A DNA stretch of 64,000 nucleotides from Hermetia illucens (Eukaryota > Arthropoda > Insecta > Diptera > Stratiomyidae): the NCBI RefSeq assembly GCF_905115235.1, contig NC_051851.1:52091240-52155239 (forward strand). Reading direction: 5' to 3'. Numbering within the stretch: position 1 is the first letter of the stretch; each line of letters starts with the position of its first letter. Below, piece after piece: positions 1-11,699 of the stretch. Made by a program: the position numbers and the translations under genes. Below the pieces are notes generated by a model, which saw only the letters and a list, made by a program, of their open reading frames with translations, searched no databases and was not told the DNA's origin.

Positions 1-349
1 TAACCAGTGTTTCGTTACATTTATTGCATAGCCTGACAATTAAAAAAAATCAATTCGGAGCTTATCACCTCCAGTGTTAATCACTTTGATGTGCATAGAA
101 GGTCTCGCCAAGTGAAGGTATTCTATTAATCCATTTGACTTATGTACTTAACATAGTATGTATGAAACGCTGGCTTGGGAGCTATCAGGTTTTCTTTTTT
201 CCTTCATAACCGCTCCTAAGAACGAATCGCCTACAGCCCAAGTTATGGATGTAATACTCCTTTAGGGACAAAATCAACATTGAATACTTTAGCCATATAT
301 TTTTATCAGTTCATGCAAACTCGGTGCTACAATTTCCTAATATTTGTAG
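1..349. other. Intron or upstream part of the radial spoke gene
   Basis: No coding segment is recognisable here. The stretch ends in a good splice acceptor (tttgtag at 343-349), so it is at least partly the intron before the first visible radial spoke exon. The N-terminal part of that protein must lie to the left, outside the window. Confidence 0.6.
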
Positions 350-2034
350 ATCTCGTTGTATCCAGAAATAGTACCTATTGGTGAAGAAGAGGAACAAAAG
401 CCAGAGGAAGTTGATGAACCAGTCTATACTCCAACAACAAGAGATGTTATGCATTTGCAGTTTTATTGGTCACTGTGTGGATTTGGTGTTAGCGAAGAAG
501 GCTTTCTACTGTCACACTCCATTGAAAAGTTTGAAAAGCATCCAGCAATTAGCAGTTGTCGATTCTGGGGTAAAATGTTCGGCTTGAAAGCAAACTACTA
601 TATTTTGGAAGCAGAATTTACACAAGAAGAAATTGCTAAACGGGTGCAACAAATGAAATATGATATGATGGAGAAAGCTCGTATTGACAGAGAAGAAGAT
701 GGTTTAAAACAAAGGTCAGAAATTCCACGTCCGGATCTGTTTCCGGGTATGAAATGGAAAGGATATCCTGAAGCAGATATAGCAAAAATGAATATCAAAC
801 AGCCCCCGTTACCCAAAAATGACTACAAAAGACCATTAGATATTCCACCGGAAATTATTGGGAAAGGATTAAATCGGTATGCCTATTTTGTCTGTACAGA
901 TCCATTAGAAGAATGGATAGAACTTCCAATAGTTACTCCAAAGCAAATTGGTGTTTCACGAAATATCAAAAAGTTTTTAACTGGTAATTTGGAAGCTCCG
1001 GTTGTCAGCTATCCTCTTTTTCCCGGAAAAGAGAAACATTATCTTCGAGCGATTATCGCACGTATCTCTGCCGGGACTCATATTTCACCAGTTGGCTTTA
1101 TGAAAATTGGCAAAGAAAGAAGTCCAGATATCGAGGGGGAAGAGGAGGAGGAAGAAGAAGAGGAAGCCGAGGAAGAGGAAGAAGGAGGCTCATCTAAGAT
1201 AAGTATGGTTTTTCAAAACTTTGACATTTCTATTCTCGTTGAAGAAGTAGTTTAAAGTTTTAGACCATCTAAACATATTCGTAATCCAATTTTTTTGCAA
1301 AGTCGACACTTTTTAAAACTGATATACAGCTTGACTTGAAGTAAGAGACTCTTTTATTTCTAGATAATGATAAACCAATAATTGAAAACAAGAAATATAA
1401 GCCACTTCCTGTCCGCAACCTACTGGATATGCAAAGTTGGCAGCACACTCGCCCAGCTATCCTGACTCAAGGCCGCGTTGCAGTATATGATGAGAAGAAA
1501 TATCGTAAGGAGTTCGGCTTAGATGGTGGAGAGAATGAGGAAGATGAGGAAGAAGAAGAGGAAGTCGAAGAGGAAGAAGATGAAGATGAAGAAGGAAAGA
1601 AACCGAAGCTCTTAACAGAAAAAGCGCTGGCTCTTTTTACTGCCATAAATGAAGATACGCTAGATTTCAATATACCCTCTTGGAGTCTGCGTAAGTCAAA
1701 CTGTCACAATACAAAGAATATGGTAGTTATTGCAAAATCGAACGTCTGGCCCGGAGCATTTTCATTTGCAATGGAAAATGTAGTCGATAATTTATACATC
1801 GGTTGGGGTAACAAATACGAAGTACGAAATATGTCACCTCCACCTCTTCCCGATATTCAAGAAGAATATAGCATTGGCCCAGAAATACTAGAAATTCTTG
1901 ATCCTTCAGCGAAGGACGAAGAAGATTGGCGTATCGCACACCTAAAAATTAAATCTGAGCATCATGGTGAAGAAATCGGTAGAGAGGAGGACCTGGATGA
2001 AGAAGGAGAAGAAGAGGAGGATGAGGAAGATTAG
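350..2034 (+). CDS. Rsph4a: Radial spoke head protein 4/6 homologue, 3' exons
   Basis: This is a structural part of the radial spoke head of motile 9+2 axonemes, which carries signals from the central pair to the dynein arms; in insects it would serve sperm and perhaps ciliated sensory neurons. Two exons are visible: 350-1202 and 1364-2034, joined in phase through a gtatgg donor and a tttctag acceptor. The reading frame is open from the acceptor at 350, so the start codon lies further left. Family landmarks seen: CRFWGKMFGLKANYY, YAYFVCTDP, a KKFLTG block, YLRAIIARISAGTHISP, then an acidic linker, SNVWPGAFSFA and NLYIGWGNKY. The C-terminus is a run of Glu and Asp, as in RSPH4A/RSPH6A. The join is supported because both sides align with one family member. 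Possible polyadenylation signals lie at 2194 and about 2248. Which paralogue (4A or 6A) it represents cannot be decided. Confidence 0.9.
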
Positions 2035-2649
2035 TTGGAATGATTAATTTAAGATAATTTATTCTAAATGAAATTAAATTGTTGAAACTGCGCTCTTATT
2101 CCCAACCTTTATTTTTTGTGTACTATTGAAAGAAACTTGTAGGTGTGGTTTGAAGTAAAATTTTATCTTAAAAATTCCTGTCTTTGTTTCATGAATAAAA
2201 AAAGAAGGAAATTTTATTTAGATTTGCTAAGCTTCTCATACTTTTTAAATAAATAAATCCTCCTCCTCTATTATAATTCCAAGTATCAATTCAAGTAGTT
2301 TATGATCTAGCAATATTTGTTTGCACCTGAAATCAACATTTAAGTAAAAGTCCACCAAAATCCCCTATTTTTTCCAGTGGTATTTTAGTTTAGCCGTTCA
2401 AGGCACCAAGAAACTTCTCATGTTATTTTTAGTTTTATTTGACCAACCTCTAGTGTCCGCTAGCATATATTCTCAACAATGTAATAATCATTATAATCCA
2501 TCCATTATCTATGGCACAACAACTTCAACTTCATGCTTTGACTAATAGTAACGATTTTCTCGTCTCGATCCTGCGACTCTGCTTTCCCAGTATCGAATTA
2601 GCAGTTCTTCTCTCTATTTTTTGGGTGGACATTTCTGCACACTAAATAT
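2035..2649. other. 3' UTR and spacer
   Basis: AT-rich 3' flank of the radial spoke gene with several AATAAA-like signals (2194, about 2248). Nothing else is recognisable before the SINE that starts near 2650. Confidence 0.5.
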
Positions 2650-2955
2650 TGGTATTCGGATAGCTCAGTGGTTAGAGCACAAGGCTGCCGTACGGAAGGT
2701 CGCGATTCAAATCTAACTGGTGGAAGTGGGATCCGTATCGTGATTTGACGTCGGAATACCAGACGACTCAACTGTGAATGAGTACCTGAGTCAAATCAGT
2801 GTAATAATCTCGGGCGAGCGCAACGCTGACCACATTGCCTCCTATGGGGTACTCTAATCCTACAGTGTACCGTTACGGTCTTGAATGAAATGTTCTAAGT
2901 CACTTCAAGGCTCTGATAGAATATGGATTGTTGCGCCAACGATTGTTTATCACAA
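2650..2955 (+). mobile_element. tRNA-derived SINE, copy 1 (near full length)
   Basis: The head carries a tRNA-like A box (tagctcagtggttagagc) and B box (gcgattcaaatct), that is, an internal RNA polymerase III promoter. A unique body follows (gtgatttgacgtcgg ... gcgagcgcaacgctgacc) and the 3' end is ttgttgcgccaacgatt. The same body occurs at four other sites in this window. It is not a functional tRNA: the acceptor and anticodon stems are not formed and a body of over 200 bp follows. Confidence 0.85.
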
Positions 2956-3029
2956 TCTCGGCAGATGCCGCATTTTACCTAATACTAGCACTAAGTGCCA
3001 CGCATTTAGGCTTGGAAGATCCTACCTAC

Positions 3030-5400
3030 CTAAAAATTGGTGGTGGCCGGTGGTAGGTTAATGGGAGAATCCGTCGAGAACTCCCCGCAATATCGAGCAC
3101 GTATGCAGAATGGTGTACTTCTGCATGGTTTGAACCAGACTGTGCGAAAGTCCCAGGACATCAAAGGAAGCCGTGAGGGATTTAGGTACAATACCTATAG
3201 CTGACAATATTATGGGAACTACAACCACCCGCTCGACATGCCAAATTCCTTTGATTTCCCGAGCCAGTGACTCATAGTTCATCTTCTTCCCCACGTATTT
3301 CCGTTCGATGTTGCTGTTATTGGGGATAGCAACATCAATAATACACGCGGAGCGACCCATCTTGTCAACTAACAGTACGTCAGGCTTGTTATGTGCAGTA
3401 TGGCCATCAGTCAGAACTTCCCGATCCCAATACATGCTGTAAGCAGAACTATCAAGTATTGCTTGCGGGTCATATTGGTAAACTGGACATGTTCCCCCCG
3501 TGATCAGCATATGCTTGCATGCAAGGTTTTGATGGATAACCTTACATACAGCATCATGTCTGGTAATGTATTGCAACGGTGCAATAACAGTACAGCCAGA
3601 AATAAGATGGTCCAACGTCTCTAACGCCGAACCACACATTCTGCACTGGTTGTTCTCCGCCGGCCCTTTCATGATGAGCTCCTTATAAGCTCGAGTGGCG
3701 ACCACGCCGTCCTGAATGGCACACATGAACCCCTCCGTCTCTGCAAAAAGCTCGCCGGCACACAGCCATCTGTTCGGCAAATGCAAATCGACAAATGGCT
3801 GCCAAAGACAACTCACGTGTTTACCGTGCATTGCCTTCGACTTCCATTCATCGATCCGCTCTTGGTCCGACTTCACCCCACTCAGAGGATTGAAAGATCG
3901 ATCCTTCAAGTTAAGTGGAGTCAGTCCACAGTCTGCCTTATAGACAGCCGCATACAAGGGACTCGTCTGCTTTTTACTGTACAATTAAGCGCGCAGCGAG
4001 TCGACCACGCCCCTACCTCCGATGTCACGAGGCAGGTTCATCCGCTCCATGGCAGAGTTTGGATGATGCATTCGGAATTTGGACATAGTTGTCCGTATCC
4101 GCCGCTGAACGTTTTCAAGATCGGTTTTCGCCCACGGCAATATTCCGAATGCATAAGCCAGTGAAGGAATAGCGAATACATTCAACGCGCTTATTTTATT
4201 CTTCTCCGAGAGATGCGATTTGCATCCCTCAGATCGCCAATTCCAGCATGGGTTCCTTGCAGAATTCCTATGTACTTGTACAAGTTCGTCTCGGTCATAA
4301 CTTCGATGTGGAGGTCACCAATACCATGTCCGGCATGCGGCTCGTGATGACCTTTGCGGATGGCTTGGATTCGACACTTGTCTAATCCAAACTCCATCCG
4401 AATATCACGGCTGAACATTTCTATTATTCGCAACAGACTTCTAAGATAGTTGTCAGTACCAGCATACAGCTTGATGTCATCTAAGTACCTCAAGTGTGTC
4501 AGTTCGCACTTAGCACCTAGGCCATACTTTATTGCAAAACCATGCCCTCTAGCTTCATTCAGTAACCATGAAAGAGGGTTCAGTGCCATACAAAACCAAA
4601 GGGGACTCAACGAATCCCCCTGTAAGATGCCCCTCCGTATATGGATGGGCATTATTATTATTAAATATTGGTACCCTCACTTTAAAGAGGTCGAAAATGG
4701 ATAAATTCACAAGAGTCCTTCGGAAGGGTGCATTGATATTTACACTCTACGAGAAGCTCGTTGGCGGGGTGCTAAAATCTGCGACATAGACCGTGGGTTG
4801 AGTGGTGGCGATTTGAGTATATCACTTATGCACGTGAATGCTGACCGTTTTGAACGTCGAAGAAAAGCGGGATCACGGCATATGCAACCTTATGGGTCAC
4901 CAAGTCAGCAAGTGGTCCATCACAAATATTTTTGAGGTAAACTGGACACACGACTTATCAAAGAACGGCTTGAATCCAAAATTTGCCGTAGTGTCGTCTG
5001 CCTTGTTGCCTTCTATAGTTCTGAGTGTTAGCCGATAATGAAGGACAATGAACGCGGTTCGCTGTAATGGAGGTAAATATGTTCCATTGGATCACTGGCG
5101 TAACATGCCATGATCACAATGCAGGCGTTCATTTAAATACACAGTCATATACATTATTGATTGTGCAATTTCCATCTTTCATGACAAACTATTCGCCATG
5201 CGGCATATTCCACGTCATCCCTACCCCCCTTGTGAACGGGACAAAGGTTGAAGAAGAAAATGACTTTTATGATTGTATGTATTGTCGAAAGTTTCAACAC
5301 CTCAAAACCTTTCCAATTGGGCGGTAGCTGTTGGACTGAAAGAGTCCTTCCCATCTTTTAGTACAGGGAAAATTCAGGCTATCTTTCATAATCCTAGGAA
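3030..5400 (-). mobile_element. R2-like LINE with restriction-like endonuclease, decayed
   Basis: Non-LTR retrotransposon read right to left. Around 5320 the opposite strand encodes SNSYRPI, the entry of a reverse transcriptase. At 4191-4652 it encodes GILQGDSLSPLW and the catalytic YLDD box. At 3058-3984 it ends in a C-x2-C...H...C knuckle (CRMCGSALETLDHLISGC) followed by KPDVLLVDK and IIDVAIP, the PD...D core of the restriction-like endonuclease used by R2/R4-type LINEs. Later residues (KYTILHTCSILRGVL) fit the same group. The frame is broken several times, for example near 4190, at 3984 and repeatedly above 4650, so it is dead. The 5' end is lost. It is not in rDNA here, unlike classical R2. 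Confidence 0.8.
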
Positions 5401-5553
5401 GTGTGAAATTACGTTATTGTTATTGTCAACCCTTTTATGGCAAAAGTCTGATATCCTTTCATGTTGTTTCTATGTTTAGTCTTGTATGCTTCCACACTTT
5501 CGACGTGCCCGCCCATTGCAGGTTTTTATTTTTGATTCGTTCAATTAACTTTT

Positions 5554-6100
5554 CTAAAGTGATCGACCAACTGCTGAGGCCGTCCATACTGTTGGTTGAC
5601 CGACTGATTTTATCTCCAACCAGGCCATCATGGTATCGCTCATAGGTTTCGTGGTATGTAGGCTACGGAATCGTCCATCCTCATGCAAGGGGCCAAAAAT
5701 TCTTCGGACGATTCTTCTTTCGAACGCGGACAAGAGTTCGCAATTTTTCTTGCTATGGGATATTGCAAGGAATACATAAAGACTGGCAAGATCATAGTCT
5801 TGTACAGTAAGGGCTTTGACTCTACGGTCAGACGTTTCGAGTGAAACAGTGTTTTGCAACCAACAACCATGCGCGGATTTCATCGTCATAGCTGTTATCG
5901 GTTGTGATTTTCGACGATAGGAGAAATTTTGAACGATCTCAAAGTTGTAGTCTCCTATCTTCATTGTTTTCGTTTCACCAGTGCGATTCGATGTTGTTCG
6001 TTCTTTTGGCTTTGGCGCTGAGGTTGCCACCATATACTTCGTCTTGCTTTCATTAATGTGCAGCCCAATATGTAAGATCTTGCGTGCTCTTTTATATTAT
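5554..6100 (-). mobile_element. RTE-like LINE (family A), C-terminal fragment
   Basis: The minus strand encodes the tail of a reverse transcriptase protein: KYMVATSAPK, MKIGDYNFEIVQNFSY, a segment resembling the usual YKTMILPVLMY, then [18 protein letters not shown]. The same family is seen at 16425-18090, 24150-25105, 46400-46615 and 62575-63124. The copy is 5'-truncated and its left end is lost near 5554. Confidence 0.8.
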
Positions 6101-6112
6101 ATCCTAACAACA

Positions 6113-6228
6113 ATTTTTTTAAAGCTTGGGTGCTAAGCCCTAAACGAGTGGTCTGTGGACCAAAAAAGGGCGGAGTTTCCGCCCATTTGGTCTGATCCCA
6201 CATCAAGTAGATACGGACTTAGGATCCC
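6113..6228. repeat. Solo arm of a foldback-type element
   Basis: The stretch from agcttgggtgctaagccc to gacttaggatcccgc matches the long arms of the foldback elements at 6370-6834 and 44095-44532. Only one arm is present, abutting the truncated LINE on its left. Confidence 0.55.
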
Positions 6229-6369
6229 GCAATTCTTATCAAAAAATAGATAATATGCTTTGCATGATTCCTTAATCCTTCCAGACTATCAGATAAACAA
6301 ATCCGGCATACTCTACATTGATGTAGAGTGGCTGACTGCTTCTGACTCTATAAACAAAAATGCTTCTTT

Positions 6370-6834
6370 GTTGTTTAGGATCTGCGGGATCCTAAGCCCC
6401 CATCCACTTGATGGTGGACCGGACTAAATGAGGAGCAACTTACTCCCTCGTTTTTTAATCCATGGATCCCTAGTTTGGAGCGTAGCACCCCAAGCATTAA
6501 AAATCGAAAAAATCAAAAAATTTGACTGACGGTTTCGTCCAGGGCAGAGGCAACTCATCAGACGCTGCCTCACCTCTGCCCTGGGAGCAGCGTGACCGAA
6601 AGTGCCAACAGGTGGAAAGACGGTTGCGAATTATATTGGACTTAAAACGCCAGTCGTTGTAGTCTAAGCTAGACTAAAGCTAGGTTGTTGTTTTTTTCGA
6701 TTTTTAATGCTTGGGGTGCTACGCTCCAAACTAGGGATCCATGGACTAAAAAACGAGGAAGTAAGTTGCTCCTCATTTAGTCCGGTCCACCATCAAGTGG
6801 ATGGGGACTTAGGATCCCGCAGATCCTAAACAAC
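6370..6834. mobile_element. Foldback-like element with 144 bp inverted arms
   Basis: Left arm 6370-6513 (gttgtttaggatctgcggga...) is matched almost base for base by the reverse complement of 6691-6834. The 177 bp core contains an internal hairpin (ccagggcagagg ... cctctgccctgg) and a block at 6558-6598 that is identical to one in the element at 43891-44532. There is no coding capacity. No clear target duplication is seen at these ends. The arm length points to a foldback or MULE-type non-autonomous DNA transposon. Confidence 0.8.
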
Positions 6835-6989
6835 GTACCTTCTACAACAAGCAATACAAGTAGAAAATTAATAAGCAAATCAACAAACTGCAACGCATTT
6901 CCGTTACTATATAAGCGCTAATCTGCAAACCAATATTTCCTTGAAAACCAGAAGTTTAGTAGACAAAATCCTATTGAAATTCAATGAAA

Positions 6990-8045
6990 TAATCACCGTG
7001 GCCACAGCTCCCTATCCCACAACCATGGTACATCGCATAGCATACTATAGCTAGTCCAAGTAAAGCGGAAGTTGAGGAGGCAATGACACATTCATAAACC
7101 TCCAGACTAGGAAGTTACTAAGCCACTCAGGAGGTTTATTGCCTACTGCATGGACTGACTTTCCCCTGTCGAAAAAATACAAGAAGGTTGAAGAGGCCTG
7201 CTCAATGTGAACAGCCACTGAGATCAACAGACCGCAGCTGGACAAGAATGCCGAAAAAGGGGCAGCATTTAGAAAACACCTGGAAAAGATGTTCCTCACT
7301 CATTTACCGCAGTTGGAGGCAAGACTTCCAAAGATACCTATGACCACGGGAGAGAAGCTTCTCATCTAAAGCCAAACAAGTTGCTCAGCCTTTATAGGAC
7401 TAGTGGATCCAAAGAAAGTCCCAAGGCATGACCTTACCTCCGGAAAATGTTGAAGGAACTTCCAGGGATCGAATCACTCATGTGACTTACATATTGAATG
7501 CAATTTTACGTCTGGCCTATTTCCCCAGGGCTTGGAATGTGAGAAGGACCCAGCACAGGTTGCATCCTGCAGGCCCATAAGTCTGCTACTCATTTTCTCA
7601 AAGGTGTTCGAAAAATCATTATTTTCAAAAATTTCACCACATCTATTAGAAAACAAAGCGATTCCCCCGCATTAATTTGGCTTTTCAGAGAACCAAGGTA
7701 CAATAGAACAAGTTCACAGGATTATCTCTGAGGCAAGGAGTACACTGCAAGATATGTATAAAGTATTGCTCAGCGGTATGGCTATGCTGCAAGCCTTTGA
7801 TAAAGTGTGGAATGAAGGTCTGATTTTTAAAACTAAGAAGCTGTATCCAGTACAATTTATGGAATTTTTGGAATTTGTTTTCTTGGAGCGCAAATTCGGG
7901 GTGAAAGACAAATTTTTCACGTCTGGTGAGCAAAATATCCAAGCTGGAGTCCCTCAAGGCAGTGTCCTTGGGCCGAAATTCTGGTCGCTCAACAATGAAG
8001 GAAAATCCTATTGGTTGTCACATTATACGCCCAACTTATTGTCGT
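6990..8045 (+). mobile_element. Jockey-like LINE, reverse transcriptase fragment
   Basis: Conceptual translation in shifting frames gives MLKELPG, a LNAILRLAYFPRAW-like stretch, then at 7754-8053 FDKVWNEGL, FGVKDKFF and the reverse transcriptase block AGVPQGSVLGPKFWSL. These follow the Jockey/CR1 order (fingers, AFDKVWHEGL, GVPQGSVLGP). The catalytic FADD region is absent because the copy stops soon after GVPQGS. Several frameshifts make it inactive. Confidence 0.75.
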
Positions 8046-8173
8046 TTGCGTAACCCATATTTGATTATTAAAATGCAAAATGTAAAATCTGTATGCGTAT
8101 ATAATTCTTTCATGAAAAATAATAAATATTATACATATATAAATCAAAAATGAAATAAATGTGTAGTCAATGA

Positions 8174-9990
8174 CTAAATAAAATCCCATGTATTTGGAAG
8201 AGTGGCTTCAAAGTCTGAAAATGATTTTTTTACTTTCAATGAACTCTTCACTGCTGCACTAAGTCTTTTGTTTTGACGTTTCCCGAAATCGAGAATATAT
8301 GGAAGTGCAGAAACAGCAGTTTTAGAACAATGGCATTCTTCGTAGTCGCCGTCATGAAACAGGGAGTGGAACTCATCGGCACCTGCGTCCAAACGAGCAC
8401 TTTGTGTACTAACTTTTCCAGGCAAATTCTCACTGATAGACGTGTCAGAACTACTTGTACATGTCGTGCTGAGCCCAGACATTTCATTCATATCCTTATT
8501 CTTGCTGCGGTCCTGAGGTTGCGACGACTTGGAGAGTTTCTGTGAACTTGTTGTCCCGTTTCGACTAAGTTTTGCCAAACGAGACTCTTTAGATACATTC
8601 GGCAAGTCTTTAGGGGATTTTCCTTTATATGCTGGGCACGTTTGACGAGTGCAGCCGACAATTTTTTTGCCACATTCGCAATAAAGGTTCTTATCGTCGG
8701 TTGGTGGAGACCTTGTACTTCTGTCACGCTGATCTATAAATGGACAAGAATCTATTCTACATTTTTTCAACTTGGGCGGAACTCGAGAGCTTATCTGTGG
8801 ATTTTCCTTACCATCATGCAGGTTCTGCTCCGAGACCGATATTGTTGACCTACGACACTCAATGTTACCGTCCATAGTATCCGTTGATAAAATCCATGAA
8901 TCAAGCTTCGGTTGATTTCGTGCAGAATACATTGCTATTTCGAAGGTATCTGAAGAATCTGGTTTGTTGGGACAAGTACAGTCACCTCTAGAACTTTTAT
9001 ACTTATCCTCAACTGGCTTCTCCATACTATCATCGGACTTCTCAAAACTTTGCACCCTTGGCTCAGGCTTAATATCGCTACTCCAAGGGTCTTCTAAGCA
9101 GGTACAAGACAAAGTATAATCAGCGCGACTATCTTGGGTACGATCTTTCTTGAGAGAGTCGCTGGACTTTTCAGGTTTTTCAGGCTTTCTGTGCTGAGTC
9201 CTAGCGGTACTTGACTTTCCTGGTTGTCTTTTTTGGCACTCTTGTCGGCTGATAATAGTTGACTGTGTAAATTTGTCAATTGTATCAACATGGCATCTAC
9301 TGGCGCCCCTATCATATCTTCCCACGGTCTTGGATACACTTCGTTTTTCTTCCATACGTGTACTCTCCAGTGGAGACAACTGATCATCATACCTATCGAC
9401 AGTATAGATTTTGTGATGATCCACTTGTTCAAACTCGCCAGCTATTATAGCACTATTGTCATCGCGTCTTCGATGATGCGTTGAATCTCGATTATCGTCG
9501 CCAAATTTCTGACTGTCGTCTTGGCTACGATTTTTGGCACGTTTACCATGTTTTTCCCGTGATTCGCCTTCCTTGTTTCGAGTCATTCTTGTGGTACCTT
9601 CATTATGAACAGGTTCCCTGGATAGATTTGCGCTACGTTCATTTAGGTTTGAGTCATGATATTGGGAATGTTTCGAGGTGCTACGATGTTTTTTCGGATC
9701 GCGAATATTTGAATAAGAACGGAGTGGCAATGGCACTGGCGGCGGTGAGAACGGTCTTATAAGTCCACGTGCAGTTTTCATCGCATCTCGACCATTGCGG
9801 CCATTGATGCCCCCACTACCACCTTTACGAGTGTCACCGTAACGACTTTCTGTACTGTCTTTACTAGCCCGAAAAGAATGTTGTCGTTGATCTAAATTCC
9901 TCCTGTCTAGGTTATCTTGGCTTTTGATATTGTTACCATTACTGCTTGAGAAATAAAATGGTTTTCCTTCAAACCGTTGATCTTTGCCAG
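8174..9990 (-). CDS. Last exon of a disordered Ser/Lys/Asp-rich protein, function unknown
   Basis: I do not recognise this protein. The exon is open for about 605 codons: 535 from the first in-frame ATG (9781) to the stop, and about 70 more upstream as far as a splice acceptor (attacag, minus strand, just right of 9990). The true start is therefore probably in an upstream exon that I could not place. The sequence is rich in Ser, Arg, Lys, Asp and Gln, with low hydrophobicity and short charged repeats (KPEKPEKSSD). It also has Cys pairs that could form metal sites: CTCLEDP, CTCPNKPD, YCECGKKIVGCTRQTC and ECHCSK. No membrane segment or signal peptide is seen. The C-terminus (LPYILDFG ... SFSDFEATLPNTWDF) is more hydrophobic and looks like a conserved tail motif. 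Long intact coding amid decayed transposons argues for a host gene under selection. Confidence 0.65.
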
Positions 9991-11219
9991 CTGTAATGAA
10001 AAGCGTTAAGATTTTTAAATAGTATAAACAAAAACAATTCAGTCTAGAAACGTCAAATCCCTAATAAGTTGCAACCCCACCAAGAGCATCAATAACGAAG
10101 CAAAAATGATGAATTTATCAAAAACAGACACAACGTGTTCCAAATGATTGAAGACATGGTGAAAGTCATTAGGGTTCTCTAAAACATGTTCTAGGGGGAA
10201 GGACCTCTCAAGGAAAAGCTGAAAACTGCTACCTCAACAGTGTCACATTCGAGTCAAATGATACTCAACAAGAGGGTGCGTGGAAAAGAGCTGAACCTGA
10301 CCTAAGTGATCTAGGCGGAAATGTCAGCAGAACCCGAAGAACCCAGAAAGGGTTTCATTTTTCACATAAAAAGATGCAGCGTGGATAAAATTGCCCACTT
10401 TCGACACCAGTGAGATTAATATACAGTGCAAAGACCTCGATAGGGTGAGATCCAAAGAAGAAATCTGCACCTCTTCAGAGGAGCACTTTAAGTTAGAGGA
10501 ATTTGAAAAGAAATCCATTGTGAGTTTGAAGAAACGCTATAGCAATTTTCACAAGTTGGCCTTGCAAGGGTTGTTTGCCGTTTTAAGAGAAATGGCCTTG
10601 TTAAAAGGATGTTTTCGATGTCCGGTATTTGGACGCTCCAATCCACAGTATACTTTCGACAATGCACATACCGCTAGTATCGTCCTGCGAAGTGCACCTA
10701 TAAGGTGGTTATAGCTCGGACGATAAGCTCCATCTTGCTCTATAGAGCAGCCCCAGTTTGAAGAACGGCAAAGAATATCTTATAAAACGCTCAAAAACTG
10801 AGTGTGATCTACAGAAGAACAGCCCTACAGGTGTATTTCGCCTTTAGGATCGTCTTAGTTAATGTAGCATTCGTTATCTTGGATGATTGATATAGAAGCA
10901 AACGAGATGGCGAACATATATAATACCCCAGATTCATATATAGTCGATCTAATCAAAGATTTTACTTACTTCCAAATCCGCCAAACTGTGTATGCAGCAT
11001 TGTGGTCTCAAGCCCAGGTAAAGTAGAAAAGTTTGATACAACGTATCTAATACTATTCTCTCCAAAATTTAAGATATAGTTGGAAGCTCAGCAATGCTGA
11101 GAAATTGGGAGCTTTTAGTCTCATTTATAGTTGATAAAAAATGAAGTGAACTTAACCCCAAGTTATAGTTCCAAATAAATATAAGGATGGTAATCATATA
11201 CTATCTATCAGAACTTTTT
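9991..11219. other. Intronic/intergenic; possible LINE ORF1 debris
   Basis: The left part begins with the intron before the exon at 8174-9990. From about 10250 to 10700 the plus strand has short frames with one Cys pair (GCFRCPVFG) in the place of a zinc knuckle, which could be the ORF1 remnant of the LINE that follows. This is weak. Nothing convincing is seen from 10720 to 11219. Confidence 0.3.
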
Positions 11220-11695
11220 CGACGGTAACGGGAAAATTTTCTTCGAACGTGAACATTCCATTTCTACAACCGGAATTCCTGGCAAGGGTAGCAATGTAGT
11301 AAATCTAGCACTGGATAACTGGAGCAATAGGATCATTCATTCGATCCCCAAAAAACCGACCAACTGGTATGCAAAAATCATAGAGGCATCTCGCTACTTC
11401 CTATAAAGTATGCACAAAAATTCTCGAGAGAGACTAGACCTTACCCTGGCGAATATCAAGGTAGATTTACGCAATCTGAAACAGACCAACCATTCACGAT
11501 AAGTAAACTTTAGAGAGATACTGGGAGTATAGTGATGAAGTCTTCCAAATGTTTGTAGACTCCAAGTACACTTAAGACGGCAATAATCGCTCAACATTGT
11601 ACAAAATATTGCCACAATTTGACTTTCCAGTCAAGCTGGTCCAGTTCACGGACATGATTATTTCCACTGCGGACTGAAGGGAGGACTGAAACAAG
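11220..11695 (+). mobile_element. RTE-like LINE fragment (reverse transcriptase)
   Basis: Plus-strand translation shows HRGISLLPIKY, GEYQGRFTQSETDQPFTI and FPVKLVQFTDMI, followed by GLKQGG. These are the ordered reverse transcriptase segments of RTE-like elements (NYRGISLL, GFRPGRSTTDQIF, GVRQGD) with stops and small deletions. Separate from the LINE on its right by family and frame. Confidence 0.6.
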
Positions 11696-11699
11696 GAGG

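Noticed and set aside
1500-1670. Minus-strand Ser-rich frame opposite the radial spoke gene
   Set aside because: It is the complement of the Glu-rich repeat on the coding strand.
2653-2720. tRNA gene suggested by A and B boxes
   Set aside because: The cloverleaf is not formed and the same head is followed by the same 200 bp body in other copies; it is the head of a SINE.
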